Shown here piece after piece: positions 1 to 5,731 of a stretch of DNA of 7,678 nucleotides. The position numbers and the translations under genes were made by a program. Source of the DNA: Candidatus Sodaliphilus fimicaballi (GTDB lineage Bacteria > Bacteroidota > Bacteroidia > Bacteroidales > Muribaculaceae); NCBI GenBank assembly GCA_018065165.1, contig JAGHTV010000242.1, positions 1-7,678 on the forward strand, in the 5' to 3' direction. The notes beneath the pieces were generated by a model that did not search any database, was not told the DNA's origin, and saw only the letters and a list, made by a program, of their open reading frames with translations. The first letter of the stretch is position 1, and every line of letters starts with the position of its first letter.

Positions 1-1
1 G

Positions 2-631
2 CATATGGTAGCCCCAGGTGCTGTATACATCTCATTCCAAACCGAGTTGGGTACACTTTATTCTCTCGATGAATTGGAGCGATTGAGCGTTGTGTGCAAG
101 CAGTATGGTATTCCGCTGTATATTGACGGTGCCCGCCTGGGACACGGCCTGGCTGCATCGCCCGATGTTACAATGCCCGACATTGCCCGTCTGTGTGATA
201 TCTTCTATATAGGTGGTACCAAGATGGGAGCACTTATGGGTGAGGCTGTTGTTTGCACTAATGACAAGCTGTTGCCACGATTCTTCTCACTGATGAAAGC
301 CCATGGCGCGGTACTGGCCAAGGGGCGTCTGTTGGGAATGCAGTTTGAGGCATTCTTTAAGGATGGATTGTATGAACGCATAGGTAAACATACTGTAACT
401 CTTGCGTTGGGATTGCGTAAGGCTCTTGAAGACAAAGGCTTTAAGCCGTTTATTGACTCGCCTACTAATCAACAGTTCTTTACCTTGCCCAACGAGGTAA
501 TCGACCGCTTGATGCAAGCGGCAACATTTGAGTATTGGGGACCGCGTGGTGTAACAGAGTCAAAGGTCCGCTTCGTCACCTCATGGGAAACCACCGAGGC
601 CGACATCACCACCCTAAAAGAATTACTATAA
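2..631 (+). CDS. Threonine aldolase family PLP enzyme (beta-eliminating lyase fold), 5' end missing
   Basis: This is the C-terminal part (209 residues visible) of a fold-type I PLP enzyme of the low-specificity L-threonine aldolase / beta-eliminating lyase family, which cleaves L-threonine or L-allo-threonine to glycine and acetaldehyde in the cytosol. Visible marks, numbered from the first full codon at base 2, are the TELGT segment (14-18), the DGAR motif (42-45) whose Asp would contact the pyridine nitrogen of PLP, and GGTKMGA (71-77), where Lys74 is the likely Schiff-base lysine. Family members are about 340 residues, so roughly 130 N-terminal residues lie to the left of the window. The frame is open to the edge, so the ATG at base 5 is internal. 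The stop is 14 bases before the next gene. The family call is firm; the exact amino acid substrate is not shown by the sequence. Confidence 0.85.
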   Translation, partial: HMVAPGAVYISFQTELGTLYSLDELERLSVVCKQYGIPLYIDGARLGHGLAASPDVTMPDIARLCDIFYIGGTKMGALMGEAVVCTNDKLLPRFFSLMKAHGAVLAKGRLLGMQFEAFFKDGLYERIGKHTVTLALGLRKALEDKGFKPFIDSPTNQQFFTLPNEVIDRLMQAATFEYWGPRGVTESKVRFVTSWETTEADITTLKELL

Positions 632-645
632 TTTATCTAGAATTA

Positions 646-1635
646 ATGAACCTGTTGAATAATATAGAAGAAACATTTCCCATTGCTCTTTATATATCGG
701 AAGATGGAAGTACAAAGTTGAATGTTCAATTACAGGAAGATACAGTGTGGCTTTCTGTAAAACAAATGTCGTCGCTTTTTGCAAAAGAAGAGTCAAATAT
801 ACGTAGACATGTAAATAATGTGTTTAAAGAAGGGGAATTAGAACGAGAAAGCAACGTGCATTTTTTACACGTTCCTATATCAGATAAGCCTGTACCTTTT
901 TATTCTTTGGATGTCATTATTAGTATTGGATATCGCGTAAAAAGTAAACAAGGTGTTCATTTTCGCAAATGGGCAACATCAACTCTTAAACAATATCTTT
1001 TAAAAGGTTATATTGTAGATCAAAATCGATTAGACCATTATAACGAATTAAAAGATGTAATTAGATTGATGGCTCGCACGTATAAGTTGCAAGAGGAGTT
1101 GTCGAGCGATGAGGCAGAGGGAATGGTTAGTGTGATTGGAGACTATGTTTATGCTCTTGACACTCTTGATCATTACGATTATCAAGACCTTACGATAGAT
1201 AAAACCACGCGAGAGGAACCGTTCCATGCGACCTATGAGAATGCTATGGCGTCAATTAATCGCTTGAAAAAGCGTTTTGGTGGTAGCGCCTTGTTTGCCA
1301 ACGAAAAAGATGACTCGTTTAAGAGTTCTATTGGACAGATATATCAAACATTTGGTGGGGAAGACCTCTATCCTAGCGTTGAGGAAAAGGCCGCTATGCT
1401 GCTATACCTCGTAGTCAAGAATCACTCGTTCAGTGATGGTAATAAACGCATTGCTGCTATGCTGTTCTTGTGGTTTATGGAGAATAATAAAGTGCTCTAT
1501 TCGGCTGATGGACACAAGCGTATTGCCGACAATACCCTTGTGGCTATCACATTGATGATTGCCGAGAGCCGCCCCGAAGAGAAAGAGATTATTGTAAAGG
1601 TTGTGGTTAACCTAATCAATCAAAACAATCAATGA
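646..1635 (+). CDS. RhuM-Fic fusion protein (virulence RhuM domain plus Fic/DOC domain)
   Basis: A 329-residue two-domain protein. Residues about 13-130 match the RhuM family: a helix-turn-helix-like stretch (VWLSVKQMSSLF, 34-45, then SNIRRHVNNVFKEGEL, 50-65) and the typical SLDVIISIGYRV and FRKWAT segments (87-98, 106-111). Residues about 190-320 are a Fic domain with the complete active-site motif HSFSDGNKR (260-268). In the Fic family the His is the base and the loop binds nucleotide phosphates, giving AMP or similar transfer to a protein hydroxyl. Between the domains, S154-DEA-E158-G159 fits the (S/T)xxxE(G/N) pattern of the Fic inhibitory helix. I chose the ATG at 646; an in-frame ATG at 535 would overlap the aldolase gene by 97 bases and adds a peptide unlike the family. 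The stop overlaps the next start (ATGA). Target and role are unknown; the RhuM domain suggests DNA binding by inference only. The first half is AT-richer than the second. Confidence 0.9.
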   Translation: MNLLNNIEETFPIALYISEDGSTKLNVQLQEDTVWLSVKQMSSLFAKEESNIRRHVNNVFKEGELERESNVHFLHVPISDKPVPFYSLDVIISIGYRVKSKQGVHFRKWATSTLKQYLLKGYIVDQNRLDHYNELKDVIRLMARTYKLQEELSSDEAEGMVSVIGDYVYALDTLDHYDYQDLTIDKTTREEPFHATYENAMASINRLKKRFGGSALFANEKDDSFKSSIGQIYQTFGGEDLYPSVEEKAAMLLYLVVKNHSFSDGNKRIAAMLFLWFMENNKVLYSADGHKRIADNTLVAITLMIAESRPEEKEIIVKVVVNLINQNNQ

Positions 1636-2093
1636 TGGAACCTATTTTGAATGAACACAATAAGGATGAGCATCGTCCGTCGCACACAGCTGAGCACTTG
1701 CTCAACCAAACGATGGTAAGGATGTTTGGGTGCGAACGCTCACGCAATGCTCATATCGAACGCAAAAAGAGCAAGATCAATTATAACTTGCCCCAATGTC
1801 CTACAGCCGAGCAAATTGCCGAGGTTGAGGCAACGATGAATCGCCTGATTGCTGAAAACTTGCTTGTTACCTACGAGTTTGTGACTCGCGATACCATTCC
1901 TGCAGGCGTAGTGCTCGACAAGTTGCCCGAGGATGCAAGTGAGACGCTGCGCATCGTTCGCATTGGCGACTATGACGTGTGTGCGTGTATAGGTAATCAT
2001 GTAAATTCAACTGGCGAAATAGGTAATTTCAAGATTACCAGTACCAGTTACAATGAAGGGTCATTCCGTATTGTCTTCAAGGTTAACCAGTGA
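1632..2093 (+). CDS. AlaX-type free-standing alanyl-tRNA editing domain protein
   Basis: A 153-residue protein made almost only of the Thr/Ala-tRNA synthetase second additional domain. The zinc-binding pair is visible: HTAEH (His18 and His22, HxxxH) and CIGNH (Cys119 and His123, CxxxH), followed by NSTGEIG, the usual context of the second motif. Proteins of this class hydrolyse misacylated tRNA (Ser- or Gly-tRNA-Ala) in trans in the cytosol, backing up the editing site of AlaRS. The length is that of short AlaX forms, with no aminoacylation or tRNA-binding domain. Start at 1632 overlaps the RhuM-Fic stop by four bases; a second ATG at 1635 is equally possible. Such an overlap suggests translational coupling. 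Substrate specificity (Ala versus Thr system) cannot be decided from the sequence with certainty. Confidence 0.85.
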   Translation: MMEPILNEHNKDEHRPSHTAEHLLNQTMVRMFGCERSRNAHIERKKSKINYNLPQCPTAEQIAEVEATMNRLIAENLLVTYEFVTRDTIPAGVVLDKLPEDASETLRIVRIGDYDVCACIGNHVNSTGEIGNFKITSTSYNEGSFRIVFKVNQ

Positions 2094-2133
2094 TAGATCT
2101 GCTTGAATTCTTCCGTTGAAACCGATGTTTTAA

Positions 2134-2847
2134 ATGATTGAAATAACAAAACAGATACAACTAGAGAACCTGATAAAGCAGTGGGGATTTATGCCGTTTT
2201 TCAAAAATGGCATAGAGGGTTTCTCTATACAGGAAATCACTCCTCCCGAGTTGCTGTTTGGTGACGACTTTGAGAATGGACCTTGGCAATGGAAGGGCCC
2301 CATTATAGCTAATTGGGAGAGCGCCTATGGCAAGTTCTTTGCCAAGAAAGCCGGATATGTGAGTCTGGAATGGTTGCCCGACTTTATGAACTGGCGTCGC
2401 TCGCTGTTGCCTCTAGAGGCCTTTGATGCCGATGCTCGCCGCATTCATGAGGTGCTTGTAGAGTATGAATCGATGTTGTCTAAGCAACTCAAGGTTGAAA
2501 GTGGTTTTACCTTGAGCCGTCGCAAGAAGATTTTTAATCCCAACGACCCAACAGAACCCATAATTAATAAGCATAACGGAACCACATTTGATGCCATAAT
2601 TGCCCAGTTGCAAATGGGTACCCATGTGTGTATTGCCGACTTTGAGTATCAGGTGTCACGCACTGGCGAGACCTATGGTTGGGGCGTTGCCCGATACTGC
2701 ACGCCCGAGGCCATGTACCCCGACTTGTTTCCCATTAGGGACAGGGTTGAAGGCCGTTCTCCCAATGAGTCGCGAGAGCGAATCATTGAACGGGTAGCTC
2801 AACTGTTTCCCAGTGCAACAAGAAAACAAATTGAAAAACTAATATGA
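2134..2847 (+). CDS. AlkZ-related conserved protein of unknown function
   Basis: A 237-residue soluble protein with no signal peptide or membrane segment. It resembles a widespread bacterial group annotated as AlkZ-related: the N-terminal GFMPFF and EGFSIQEITPPELLF segments (18-23, 28-42), the Trp-rich GPWQWKGPI (49-57), AYGKFFAKKAGYVS (64-77) and WLPDFMNWRR (80-89) are the recurring features I recall. A GWGVARY segment (182-188) lies in the C-terminal part. The relation to AlkZ/YcaQ DNA glycosylases is remote and I see no glycosylase active-site motif, so no enzyme activity is claimed. The gene starts 40 bases after the AlaX stop. That gap holds no clear -7 element. It overlaps the next gene by four bases, so it is probably translated with the Nim-like gene. 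Confidence 0.75.
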   Translation: MIEITKQIQLENLIKQWGFMPFFKNGIEGFSIQEITPPELLFGDDFENGPWQWKGPIIANWESAYGKFFAKKAGYVSLEWLPDFMNWRRSLLPLEAFDADARRIHEVLVEYESMLSKQLKVESGFTLSRRKKIFNPNDPTEPIINKHNGTTFDAIIAQLQMGTHVCIADFEYQVSRTGETYGWGVARYCTPEAMYPDLFPIRDRVEGRSPNESRERIIERVAQLFPSATRKQIEKLI

Positions 2848-3359
2848 TGAGACGACATGATCGTGAGATGAATGCCCATTGGGCACTTGAAGTGTTTGAC
2901 CGTGCACCTTTTGTCACGGTAAGTATGACCGATGGTACAACTCCCTATGCAGTGCCATTGTCACTGGTGCGCGATGGTGAAGATACATTTTATTTCCATT
3001 GCGCAAAGGAGGGCAAAAAGCTCGATTTAATCGCTGAAAATTCAGCAGTATATCTTAGTGCTGTTGCTAAGTGCAAACCTGTCATGGGGCCAAAAGACAA
3101 CAATTTTACCATGGAGTTTGCGTCGGCTACGGCAGAGGGTAAGGCTGAGCTTGTAACCGATGACGAAGAACGAGTGCATGCCATGAGACTGATATGTGAG
3201 CGATTCTTGCCTCAACACATGGACGCCTTTGACCAGGCCATAGAGCGTAGTCTGGGGCGTACAGCCGTTGTGCGCATTACTCTTGCCAGACCTGCTGTGG
3301 GCAAACGCAAGCAGTATGATGCCAATGGCGACGAAATGAAAAACCAGCGCATGGAGTAG
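2844..3359 (+). CDS. Nim-like pyridoxamine 5'-phosphate oxidase family flavoprotein
   Basis: A 171-residue protein of the FMN-binding split-barrel (pyridoxamine 5'-phosphate oxidase-like) superfamily, nearest in pattern to the 5-nitroimidazole reductase (Nim) group. Visible marks are the MRRHDRE opening (2-8), the first barrel strands with PYAVPLS (34-40), and FYFHCAKEGKKLDLI (49-63). His52 lies in the conserved YFHxAxxGxK motif, at the place where NimA of Deinococcus carries its active-site histidine. The end of the barrel is VVRITLARPAVGKRKQY. It most likely binds FMN as a dimer and reduces a small molecule in the cytosol. True Nim proteins are linked to metronidazole resistance in Bacteroides, but many relatives are not, and the sequence does not show such activity. 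Start ATGA overlaps the preceding stop; an ATG one codon later is also possible. The stop codon sits in a hairpin. Confidence 0.85.
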   Translation: MMRRHDREMNAHWALEVFDRAPFVTVSMTDGTTPYAVPLSLVRDGEDTFYFHCAKEGKKLDLIAENSAVYLSAVAKCKPVMGPKDNNFTMEFASATAEGKAELVTDDEERVHAMRLICERFLPQHMDAFDQAIERSLGRTAVVRITLARPAVGKRKQYDANGDEMKNQRME

Positions 3360-3367
3360 CGCTGGTT
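3342..3367 (+). terminator. Possible terminator hairpin overlapping the stop codon of the Nim-like gene
   Basis: AACCAGCGC (3342-3350) and GCGCTGGTT (3359-3367) are perfect reverse complements, giving a 9-bp stem with an 8-base loop. The TAG stop (3357-3359) lies at the junction of loop and right arm. The bases after it (AAATGTTTCT) are only modestly T-rich, so it is either a weak intrinsic terminator or a 3' end stabilising structure. It lies between convergent genes and would fit the end of the + strand gene row. Confidence 0.5.
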
Positions 3368-3407
3368 AAATGTTTCTATGCGATTTTATCGGTGTTTTTC
3401 CGTCATT

Positions 3408-3914
3408 TTAGTTTGAGGTAATCTTGTAACCGCCAAACTGGCTTTCTCGTACCTTATAAGTGCGTAAACCATACTTGCTGGTGTAGGCACGACCGCTAAT
3501 GGGACCGCCACCACCTGTGAGTACATTATAGTGAGAGCCGCACTTTGAGCATACGGCCTCGAGAGTCGACGCGTCGATGCCCACGATGACCGATGGTGTG
3601 TTCTCGACTGGGCAGGCGGCATCGTAGGCAAGGGGAGCATAGTTGCCACTCAAGCCGTCAAGACCCATTATCAAAATCACGCCACCATATCCGGTGTAAG
3701 TGTTGACATTGTAAGGGAAATTAGATGGCTGGTGAGTGGGACGAGAAAAGTAGCGATAGTCTCCCACGCCCGATACTCCATAGGTTGCCCATTGGGCATA
3801 GTTGCCCAGGTCGATGCTAACGATGTAGCTGGGTACCTCGTTATTGTTTATTCTATCGCAGCTGCTGTTGATGATAGCAACAAGCGCTATGATTGCAAAA
3901 AAATACTTCTTCAT
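3408..3914 (-). CDS. Lipoprotein with an altered Rieske-like domain
   Basis: A 168-residue exported protein. The N-terminus is a short signal peptide (MKKYFF, then a hydrophobic run to residue 15) ending in NSSC, with Cys19 as the likely lipidated residue; the lipobox is not ideal because -3 is Asn. The C-terminal half has the outline of a Rieske-type fold: AYDAACPVE (97-104), VCSKCGSHYNV (121-131), a GGGGPISG loop (134-141) and a closing LRTYKV strand. In a true Rieske centre the ligands are CxH and CxxH; here Cys101 is followed by Pro-Val-Glu and the second motif is C122-SK-C125, so both histidine positions are replaced. A standard [2Fe-2S] Rieske cluster is unlikely; a zinc site or purely structural role is possible. 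I chose ATG at 3914 rather than 3938 because the MKK start directly begins the signal peptide. Function unknown; probably membrane-anchored. Confidence 0.75.
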   Translation of the reverse strand: MKKYFFAIIALVAIINSSCDRINNNEVPSYIVSIDLGNYAQWATYGVSGVGDYRYFSRPTHQPSNFPYNVNTYTGYGGVILIMGLDGLSGNYAPLAYDAACPVENTPSVIVGIDASTLEAVCSKCGSHYNVLTGGGGPISGRAYTSKYGLRTYKVRESQFGGYKITSN

Positions 3915-3927
3915 ATTATTGATAACG

Positions 3928-3946
3928 ATAAAATGCATGGTTTTAT
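3928..3946. repeat. AT-rich inverted repeat in the divergent intergenic region
   Basis: ATAAAA (3928-3933) and TTTTAT (3941-3946) are reverse complements around a 7-base centre. It lies just upstream of the lipoprotein start on the - strand. It could be an operator or a leader structure, but AT-rich repeats of this size arise by chance. Confidence 0.3.
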
Positions 3947-3955
3947 TTTAGCAAG

Positions 3956-3989
3956 TTGCACAGATGTTCATAAAAATGATGTAACTTTG
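3956..3989 (+). promoter_or_regulatory. Candidate Bacteroidetes promoter for the glycosyltransferase
   Basis: TAACTTTG (3982-3989) fits the Bacteroidetes sigma-ABfr -7 consensus TAnnTTTG. A TTG (3956-3958) could be the -33 element, though its 23-base spacing is longer than the usual 19 to 21. Transcription would start near 3995, giving a leader of about 20 bases before the ATG at 4016. No matching -7 was seen on the other strand for the lipoprotein gene. Confidence 0.55.
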
Positions 3990-4015
3990 TGTCTCCAAAG
4001 TAAGAATTGAGTAGT

Positions 4016-4771
4016 ATGGAACCTTTATTTAGCATCATAACTGTAACCTGGAACGCTGCCGAGGTGATTGCCCCCACATTGAGCAGTGTTGCCGAGCAGT
4101 CATTTATCGATTATGAGTATTTAGTCATTGATGGAGCATCGACCGACGATACCCTTGAACTTGTGCGTCAGGCTAATATCCTCAACACTCGCATTTTCAG
4201 CGAGCCCGACCGTGGTTTGTATGATGCGATGAATAAGGCCATTGACCGTGCTATGGGCCGTTACCTGATTTTTCTCAATGCGGGCGACTCGTTTGCATCG
4301 GCATCAACACTGGCGCAGATAGCCCCCTTTGCTAGTGATAGTCCGGGTGTAATCTATGGCCAAACCCAGCTTGTCGACGCTACTCGTCGTGTTGTGGGAG
4401 CGCGTCATCTCACTGCTCCTAGGGTTCTTACTGCCGACAGTTTCAAGCAAGGTATGCTTGTGTGCCACCAGGCGTTTATTGCACGCCGCGACTTGGTGCC
4501 TAAGTATGATATGGCTTATCGTTATAGTGCCGATTATGATTGGTGCATAAAGGTGCTCATGAAGTCAGAGCATAATGCCTACGTGGGTAAAGAACCCATA
4601 ATCAGTTTCTTGACCGACGGTCTTACCGATCGCCACCATCACGACTCGCTCAAGGAGAGATTTGCCATTATGTGCAAGTATTATGGAACGCTACCCACAG
4701 TGTGGCGTCATGTCTCGTTTATACCTCGATATGTTGCAAACAAATTGCGTCGTCGCATAAAAAAATATTAA
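4016..4771 (+). CDS. Family 2 glycosyltransferase (GT-A fold)
   Basis: A 251-residue protein with a GT2 GT-A domain at the very N-terminus: FSIITVTWNA (5-14), the nucleotide-binding VIDGASTDDT (37-46), SEPDRGLYDAMNKAI (62-76) and IFLNAGD (85-91), which holds the DxD-like metal and sugar-nucleotide site. Further on are CHQAF (150-154) and SADYDW (171-176), where the acidic catalytic base is expected. It probably adds one sugar from a nucleotide donor to a growing glycan (surface polysaccharide, lipopolysaccharide or capsule) at the cytoplasmic face. The basic C-terminal tail (NKLRRRIKKY) may help it sit on the membrane. The donor and acceptor cannot be inferred. It stands alone, not in a visible polysaccharide cluster. 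An in-frame TTG at 4007 precedes the ATG at 4016; I prefer the ATG because the fold begins right after it. Confidence 0.9.
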   Translation: MEPLFSIITVTWNAAEVIAPTLSSVAEQSFIDYEYLVIDGASTDDTLELVRQANILNTRIFSEPDRGLYDAMNKAIDRAMGRYLIFLNAGDSFASASTLAQIAPFASDSPGVIYGQTQLVDATRRVVGARHLTAPRVLTADSFKQGMLVCHQAFIARRDLVPKYDMAYRYSADYDWCIKVLMKSEHNAYVGKEPIISFLTDGLTDRHHHDSLKERFAIMCKYYGTLPTVWRHVSFIPRYVANKLRRRIKKY

Positions 4772-4774
4772 TGT

Positions 4775-4784
4775 TGTTCCAAAT
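4775..4784 (+). repeat. Direct repeat TGTTCCAAAT, copy 1, upstream of the AraC-family gene
   Basis: This 10-base sequence recurs exactly at 4828-4837. The starts are 53 bases apart, about five helical turns, so both copies face the same side of the DNA. This copy lies 12 bases upstream of the possible -33 element. Direct repeats in phase are typical of AraC-family binding sites, so autoregulation is a plausible but untested reading. Confidence 0.4.
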
Positions 4785-4795
4785 GTAGGTTTTTG

Positions 4796-4827
4796 GTTGC
4801 ATTTATGCGAGAAATTTACTAATTTTG
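4796..4827 (+). promoter_or_regulatory. Candidate Bacteroidetes promoter for the AraC-MFS operon
   Basis: TAATTTTG (4820-4827) matches the -7 consensus TAnnTTTG, and GTTG (4796-4799) lies 20 bases upstream as a -33 element. Transcription would begin near 4833, leaving about 32 untranslated bases before the ATG at 4865. The bases following the -7 (TGTTCC) resemble those following the -7 at 3982 (TGTCTCC). Confidence 0.65.
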
Positions 4828-4837
4828 TGTTCCAAAT
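4828..4837 (+). repeat. Direct repeat TGTTCCAAAT, copy 2, at the expected transcription start
   Basis: Exact second copy of the repeat at 4775-4784. It begins one base after the -7 element and covers the predicted start point, a position from which a bound regulator would block transcription. Confidence 0.4.
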
Positions 4838-4864
4838 ACAAAATGCAGTATAAATTTAGACGAA

Positions 4865-5728
4865 ATGAATTCCAAGGAAATATTAGAACAAAAAGGCTAT
4901 TGTGTTGTTGAAATCCGCGAAAAGGATATTATCAACCGTCTTATCTCTACTAAGTACACTTTTGTCGCTCTCATTCTTGAAGGTGCAGTTGAGTTTGAGA
5001 TAAATATGGAAACAATGAAGGCAACAGCTGGTTCACGCGTTACCTTCCCTCACGTTTCAATGCTCAAGACAATCTCGATGACCGATGATTTTCATGCCAT
5101 TATACTTGTTGTCGACGACAAGTTCGCTTTTGAGTCAACGGTGGGCATTGAATCGGGAATGATACAATCGCTGTTTAATACGCCTGTCGAAAAGGTCTCT
5201 AACCAGCAAGAGTGGGATATGCTCATCAACTTAGTTGATGGTCTTAAAAAGTTCCAGCATTTTGCAGCACCTTCTCACTCGGTTGAGATAAGTGGTGCCC
5301 TGTTCCGCAATCTCATTCTCATAATGTGCGAGTTCCAGGAGAGCACTGTTACTGGCAAGCGTTATGGCACTACTTATAGTGTTAGCGATACATACTTCCG
5401 TTCGTTTGTCAATATGCTCAACGATCATGTAAAGACCGAGCATGAGGTAGCTTTCTATGCATCCGAACTTAAGATCACCTCTAAATACCTAGGTGAGATA
5501 TGCAAGCGTAAGTCGGGTCGTAAGGCCAAGGAGATTATCTCGGCAGTACTCGTTGCACAGCTCAAGCGTGAAATTGCCCTCAGCGGCAAGTCGCTTAAAA
5601 TCATTGCGTTTGAATTTGGATTTGCCGACCAGTCAAGTCTGGGCAAGTTCTTCCGCAAGATGACCGGCATCTCTCCTCGTTCGTTCAAGAGTCAAGGTAT
5701 GGGACAGGAGAAAACTATAGCTCAGTAA
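4865..5728 (+). CDS. AraC-family transcriptional regulator
   Basis: A 287-residue DNA-binding regulator. The C-terminal part is an AraC/XylS double helix-turn-helix: the first unit covers about 194-218 (EVAFYASELKITSKYLGEIC then KRKSG) and the second about 243-275 (SLKIIAFEFGFADQSSLGKF, then the typical FRKMTGISPRSFK ending). The N-terminal part (about 30-90) reads as short beta strands (FVALILEGAVEFEI and after), in keeping with a cupin-like effector or dimerisation domain; no ligand can be named. The start ATG at 4865 follows a candidate promoter with a short leader. The MFS transporter gene begins 3 bases after the stop, so the regulator most likely controls that transporter and possibly itself through the direct repeats at 4775 and 4828. 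Whether it activates or represses is not shown. Confidence 0.9.
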   Translation: MNSKEILEQKGYCVVEIREKDIINRLISTKYTFVALILEGAVEFEINMETMKATAGSRVTFPHVSMLKTISMTDDFHAIILVVDDKFAFESTVGIESGMIQSLFNTPVEKVSNQQEWDMLINLVDGLKKFQHFAAPSHSVEISGALFRNLILIMCEFQESTVTGKRYGTTYSVSDTYFRSFVNMLNDHVKTEHEVAFYASELKITSKYLGEICKRKSGRKAKEIISAVLVAQLKREIALSGKSLKIIAFEFGFADQSSLGKFFRKMTGISPRSFKSQGMGQEKTIAQ

Positions 5729-5731
5729 GTT

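Noticed and set aside
535..645. Upstream in-frame ATG extending the RhuM-Fic protein by 37 residues
   Set aside because: It would overlap the end of the aldolase gene by 97 bases, and the added peptide (rich in His, Arg and Gly) is the aldolase coding sequence read in another frame. RhuM homology starts only after the ATG at 646.
646..2093. Toxin-antitoxin module formed by the Fic gene and its downstream neighbour
   Set aside because: The downstream protein is a zinc-binding tRNA-editing domain with intact motifs, not a small antitoxin, and the Fic protein seems to carry its own inhibitory-like motif.
2094..2133. Promoter in the gap before the AlkZ-related gene
   Set aside because: No TAnnTTTG element is present. 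The TTCAAG/CTTGAA pairing around the gap is short with a 20-base loop.
3915..3938. Longer start for the lipoprotein at 3938
   Set aside because: It would put eight extra residues in front of a complete signal peptide that begins MKKYFF at 3914.
4007..4015. TTG start for the glycosyltransferase
   Set aside because: The ATG at 4016 lies directly before the first strand of the GT-A fold, and the TTG adds only three residues with no family support.
4751..4796. Terminator after the glycosyltransferase
   Set aside because: The GCG-TCGT-CGC element before the A run has only a 3-bp stem and CCAAA/TTTGG only 5 bp, so neither supports a terminator call.
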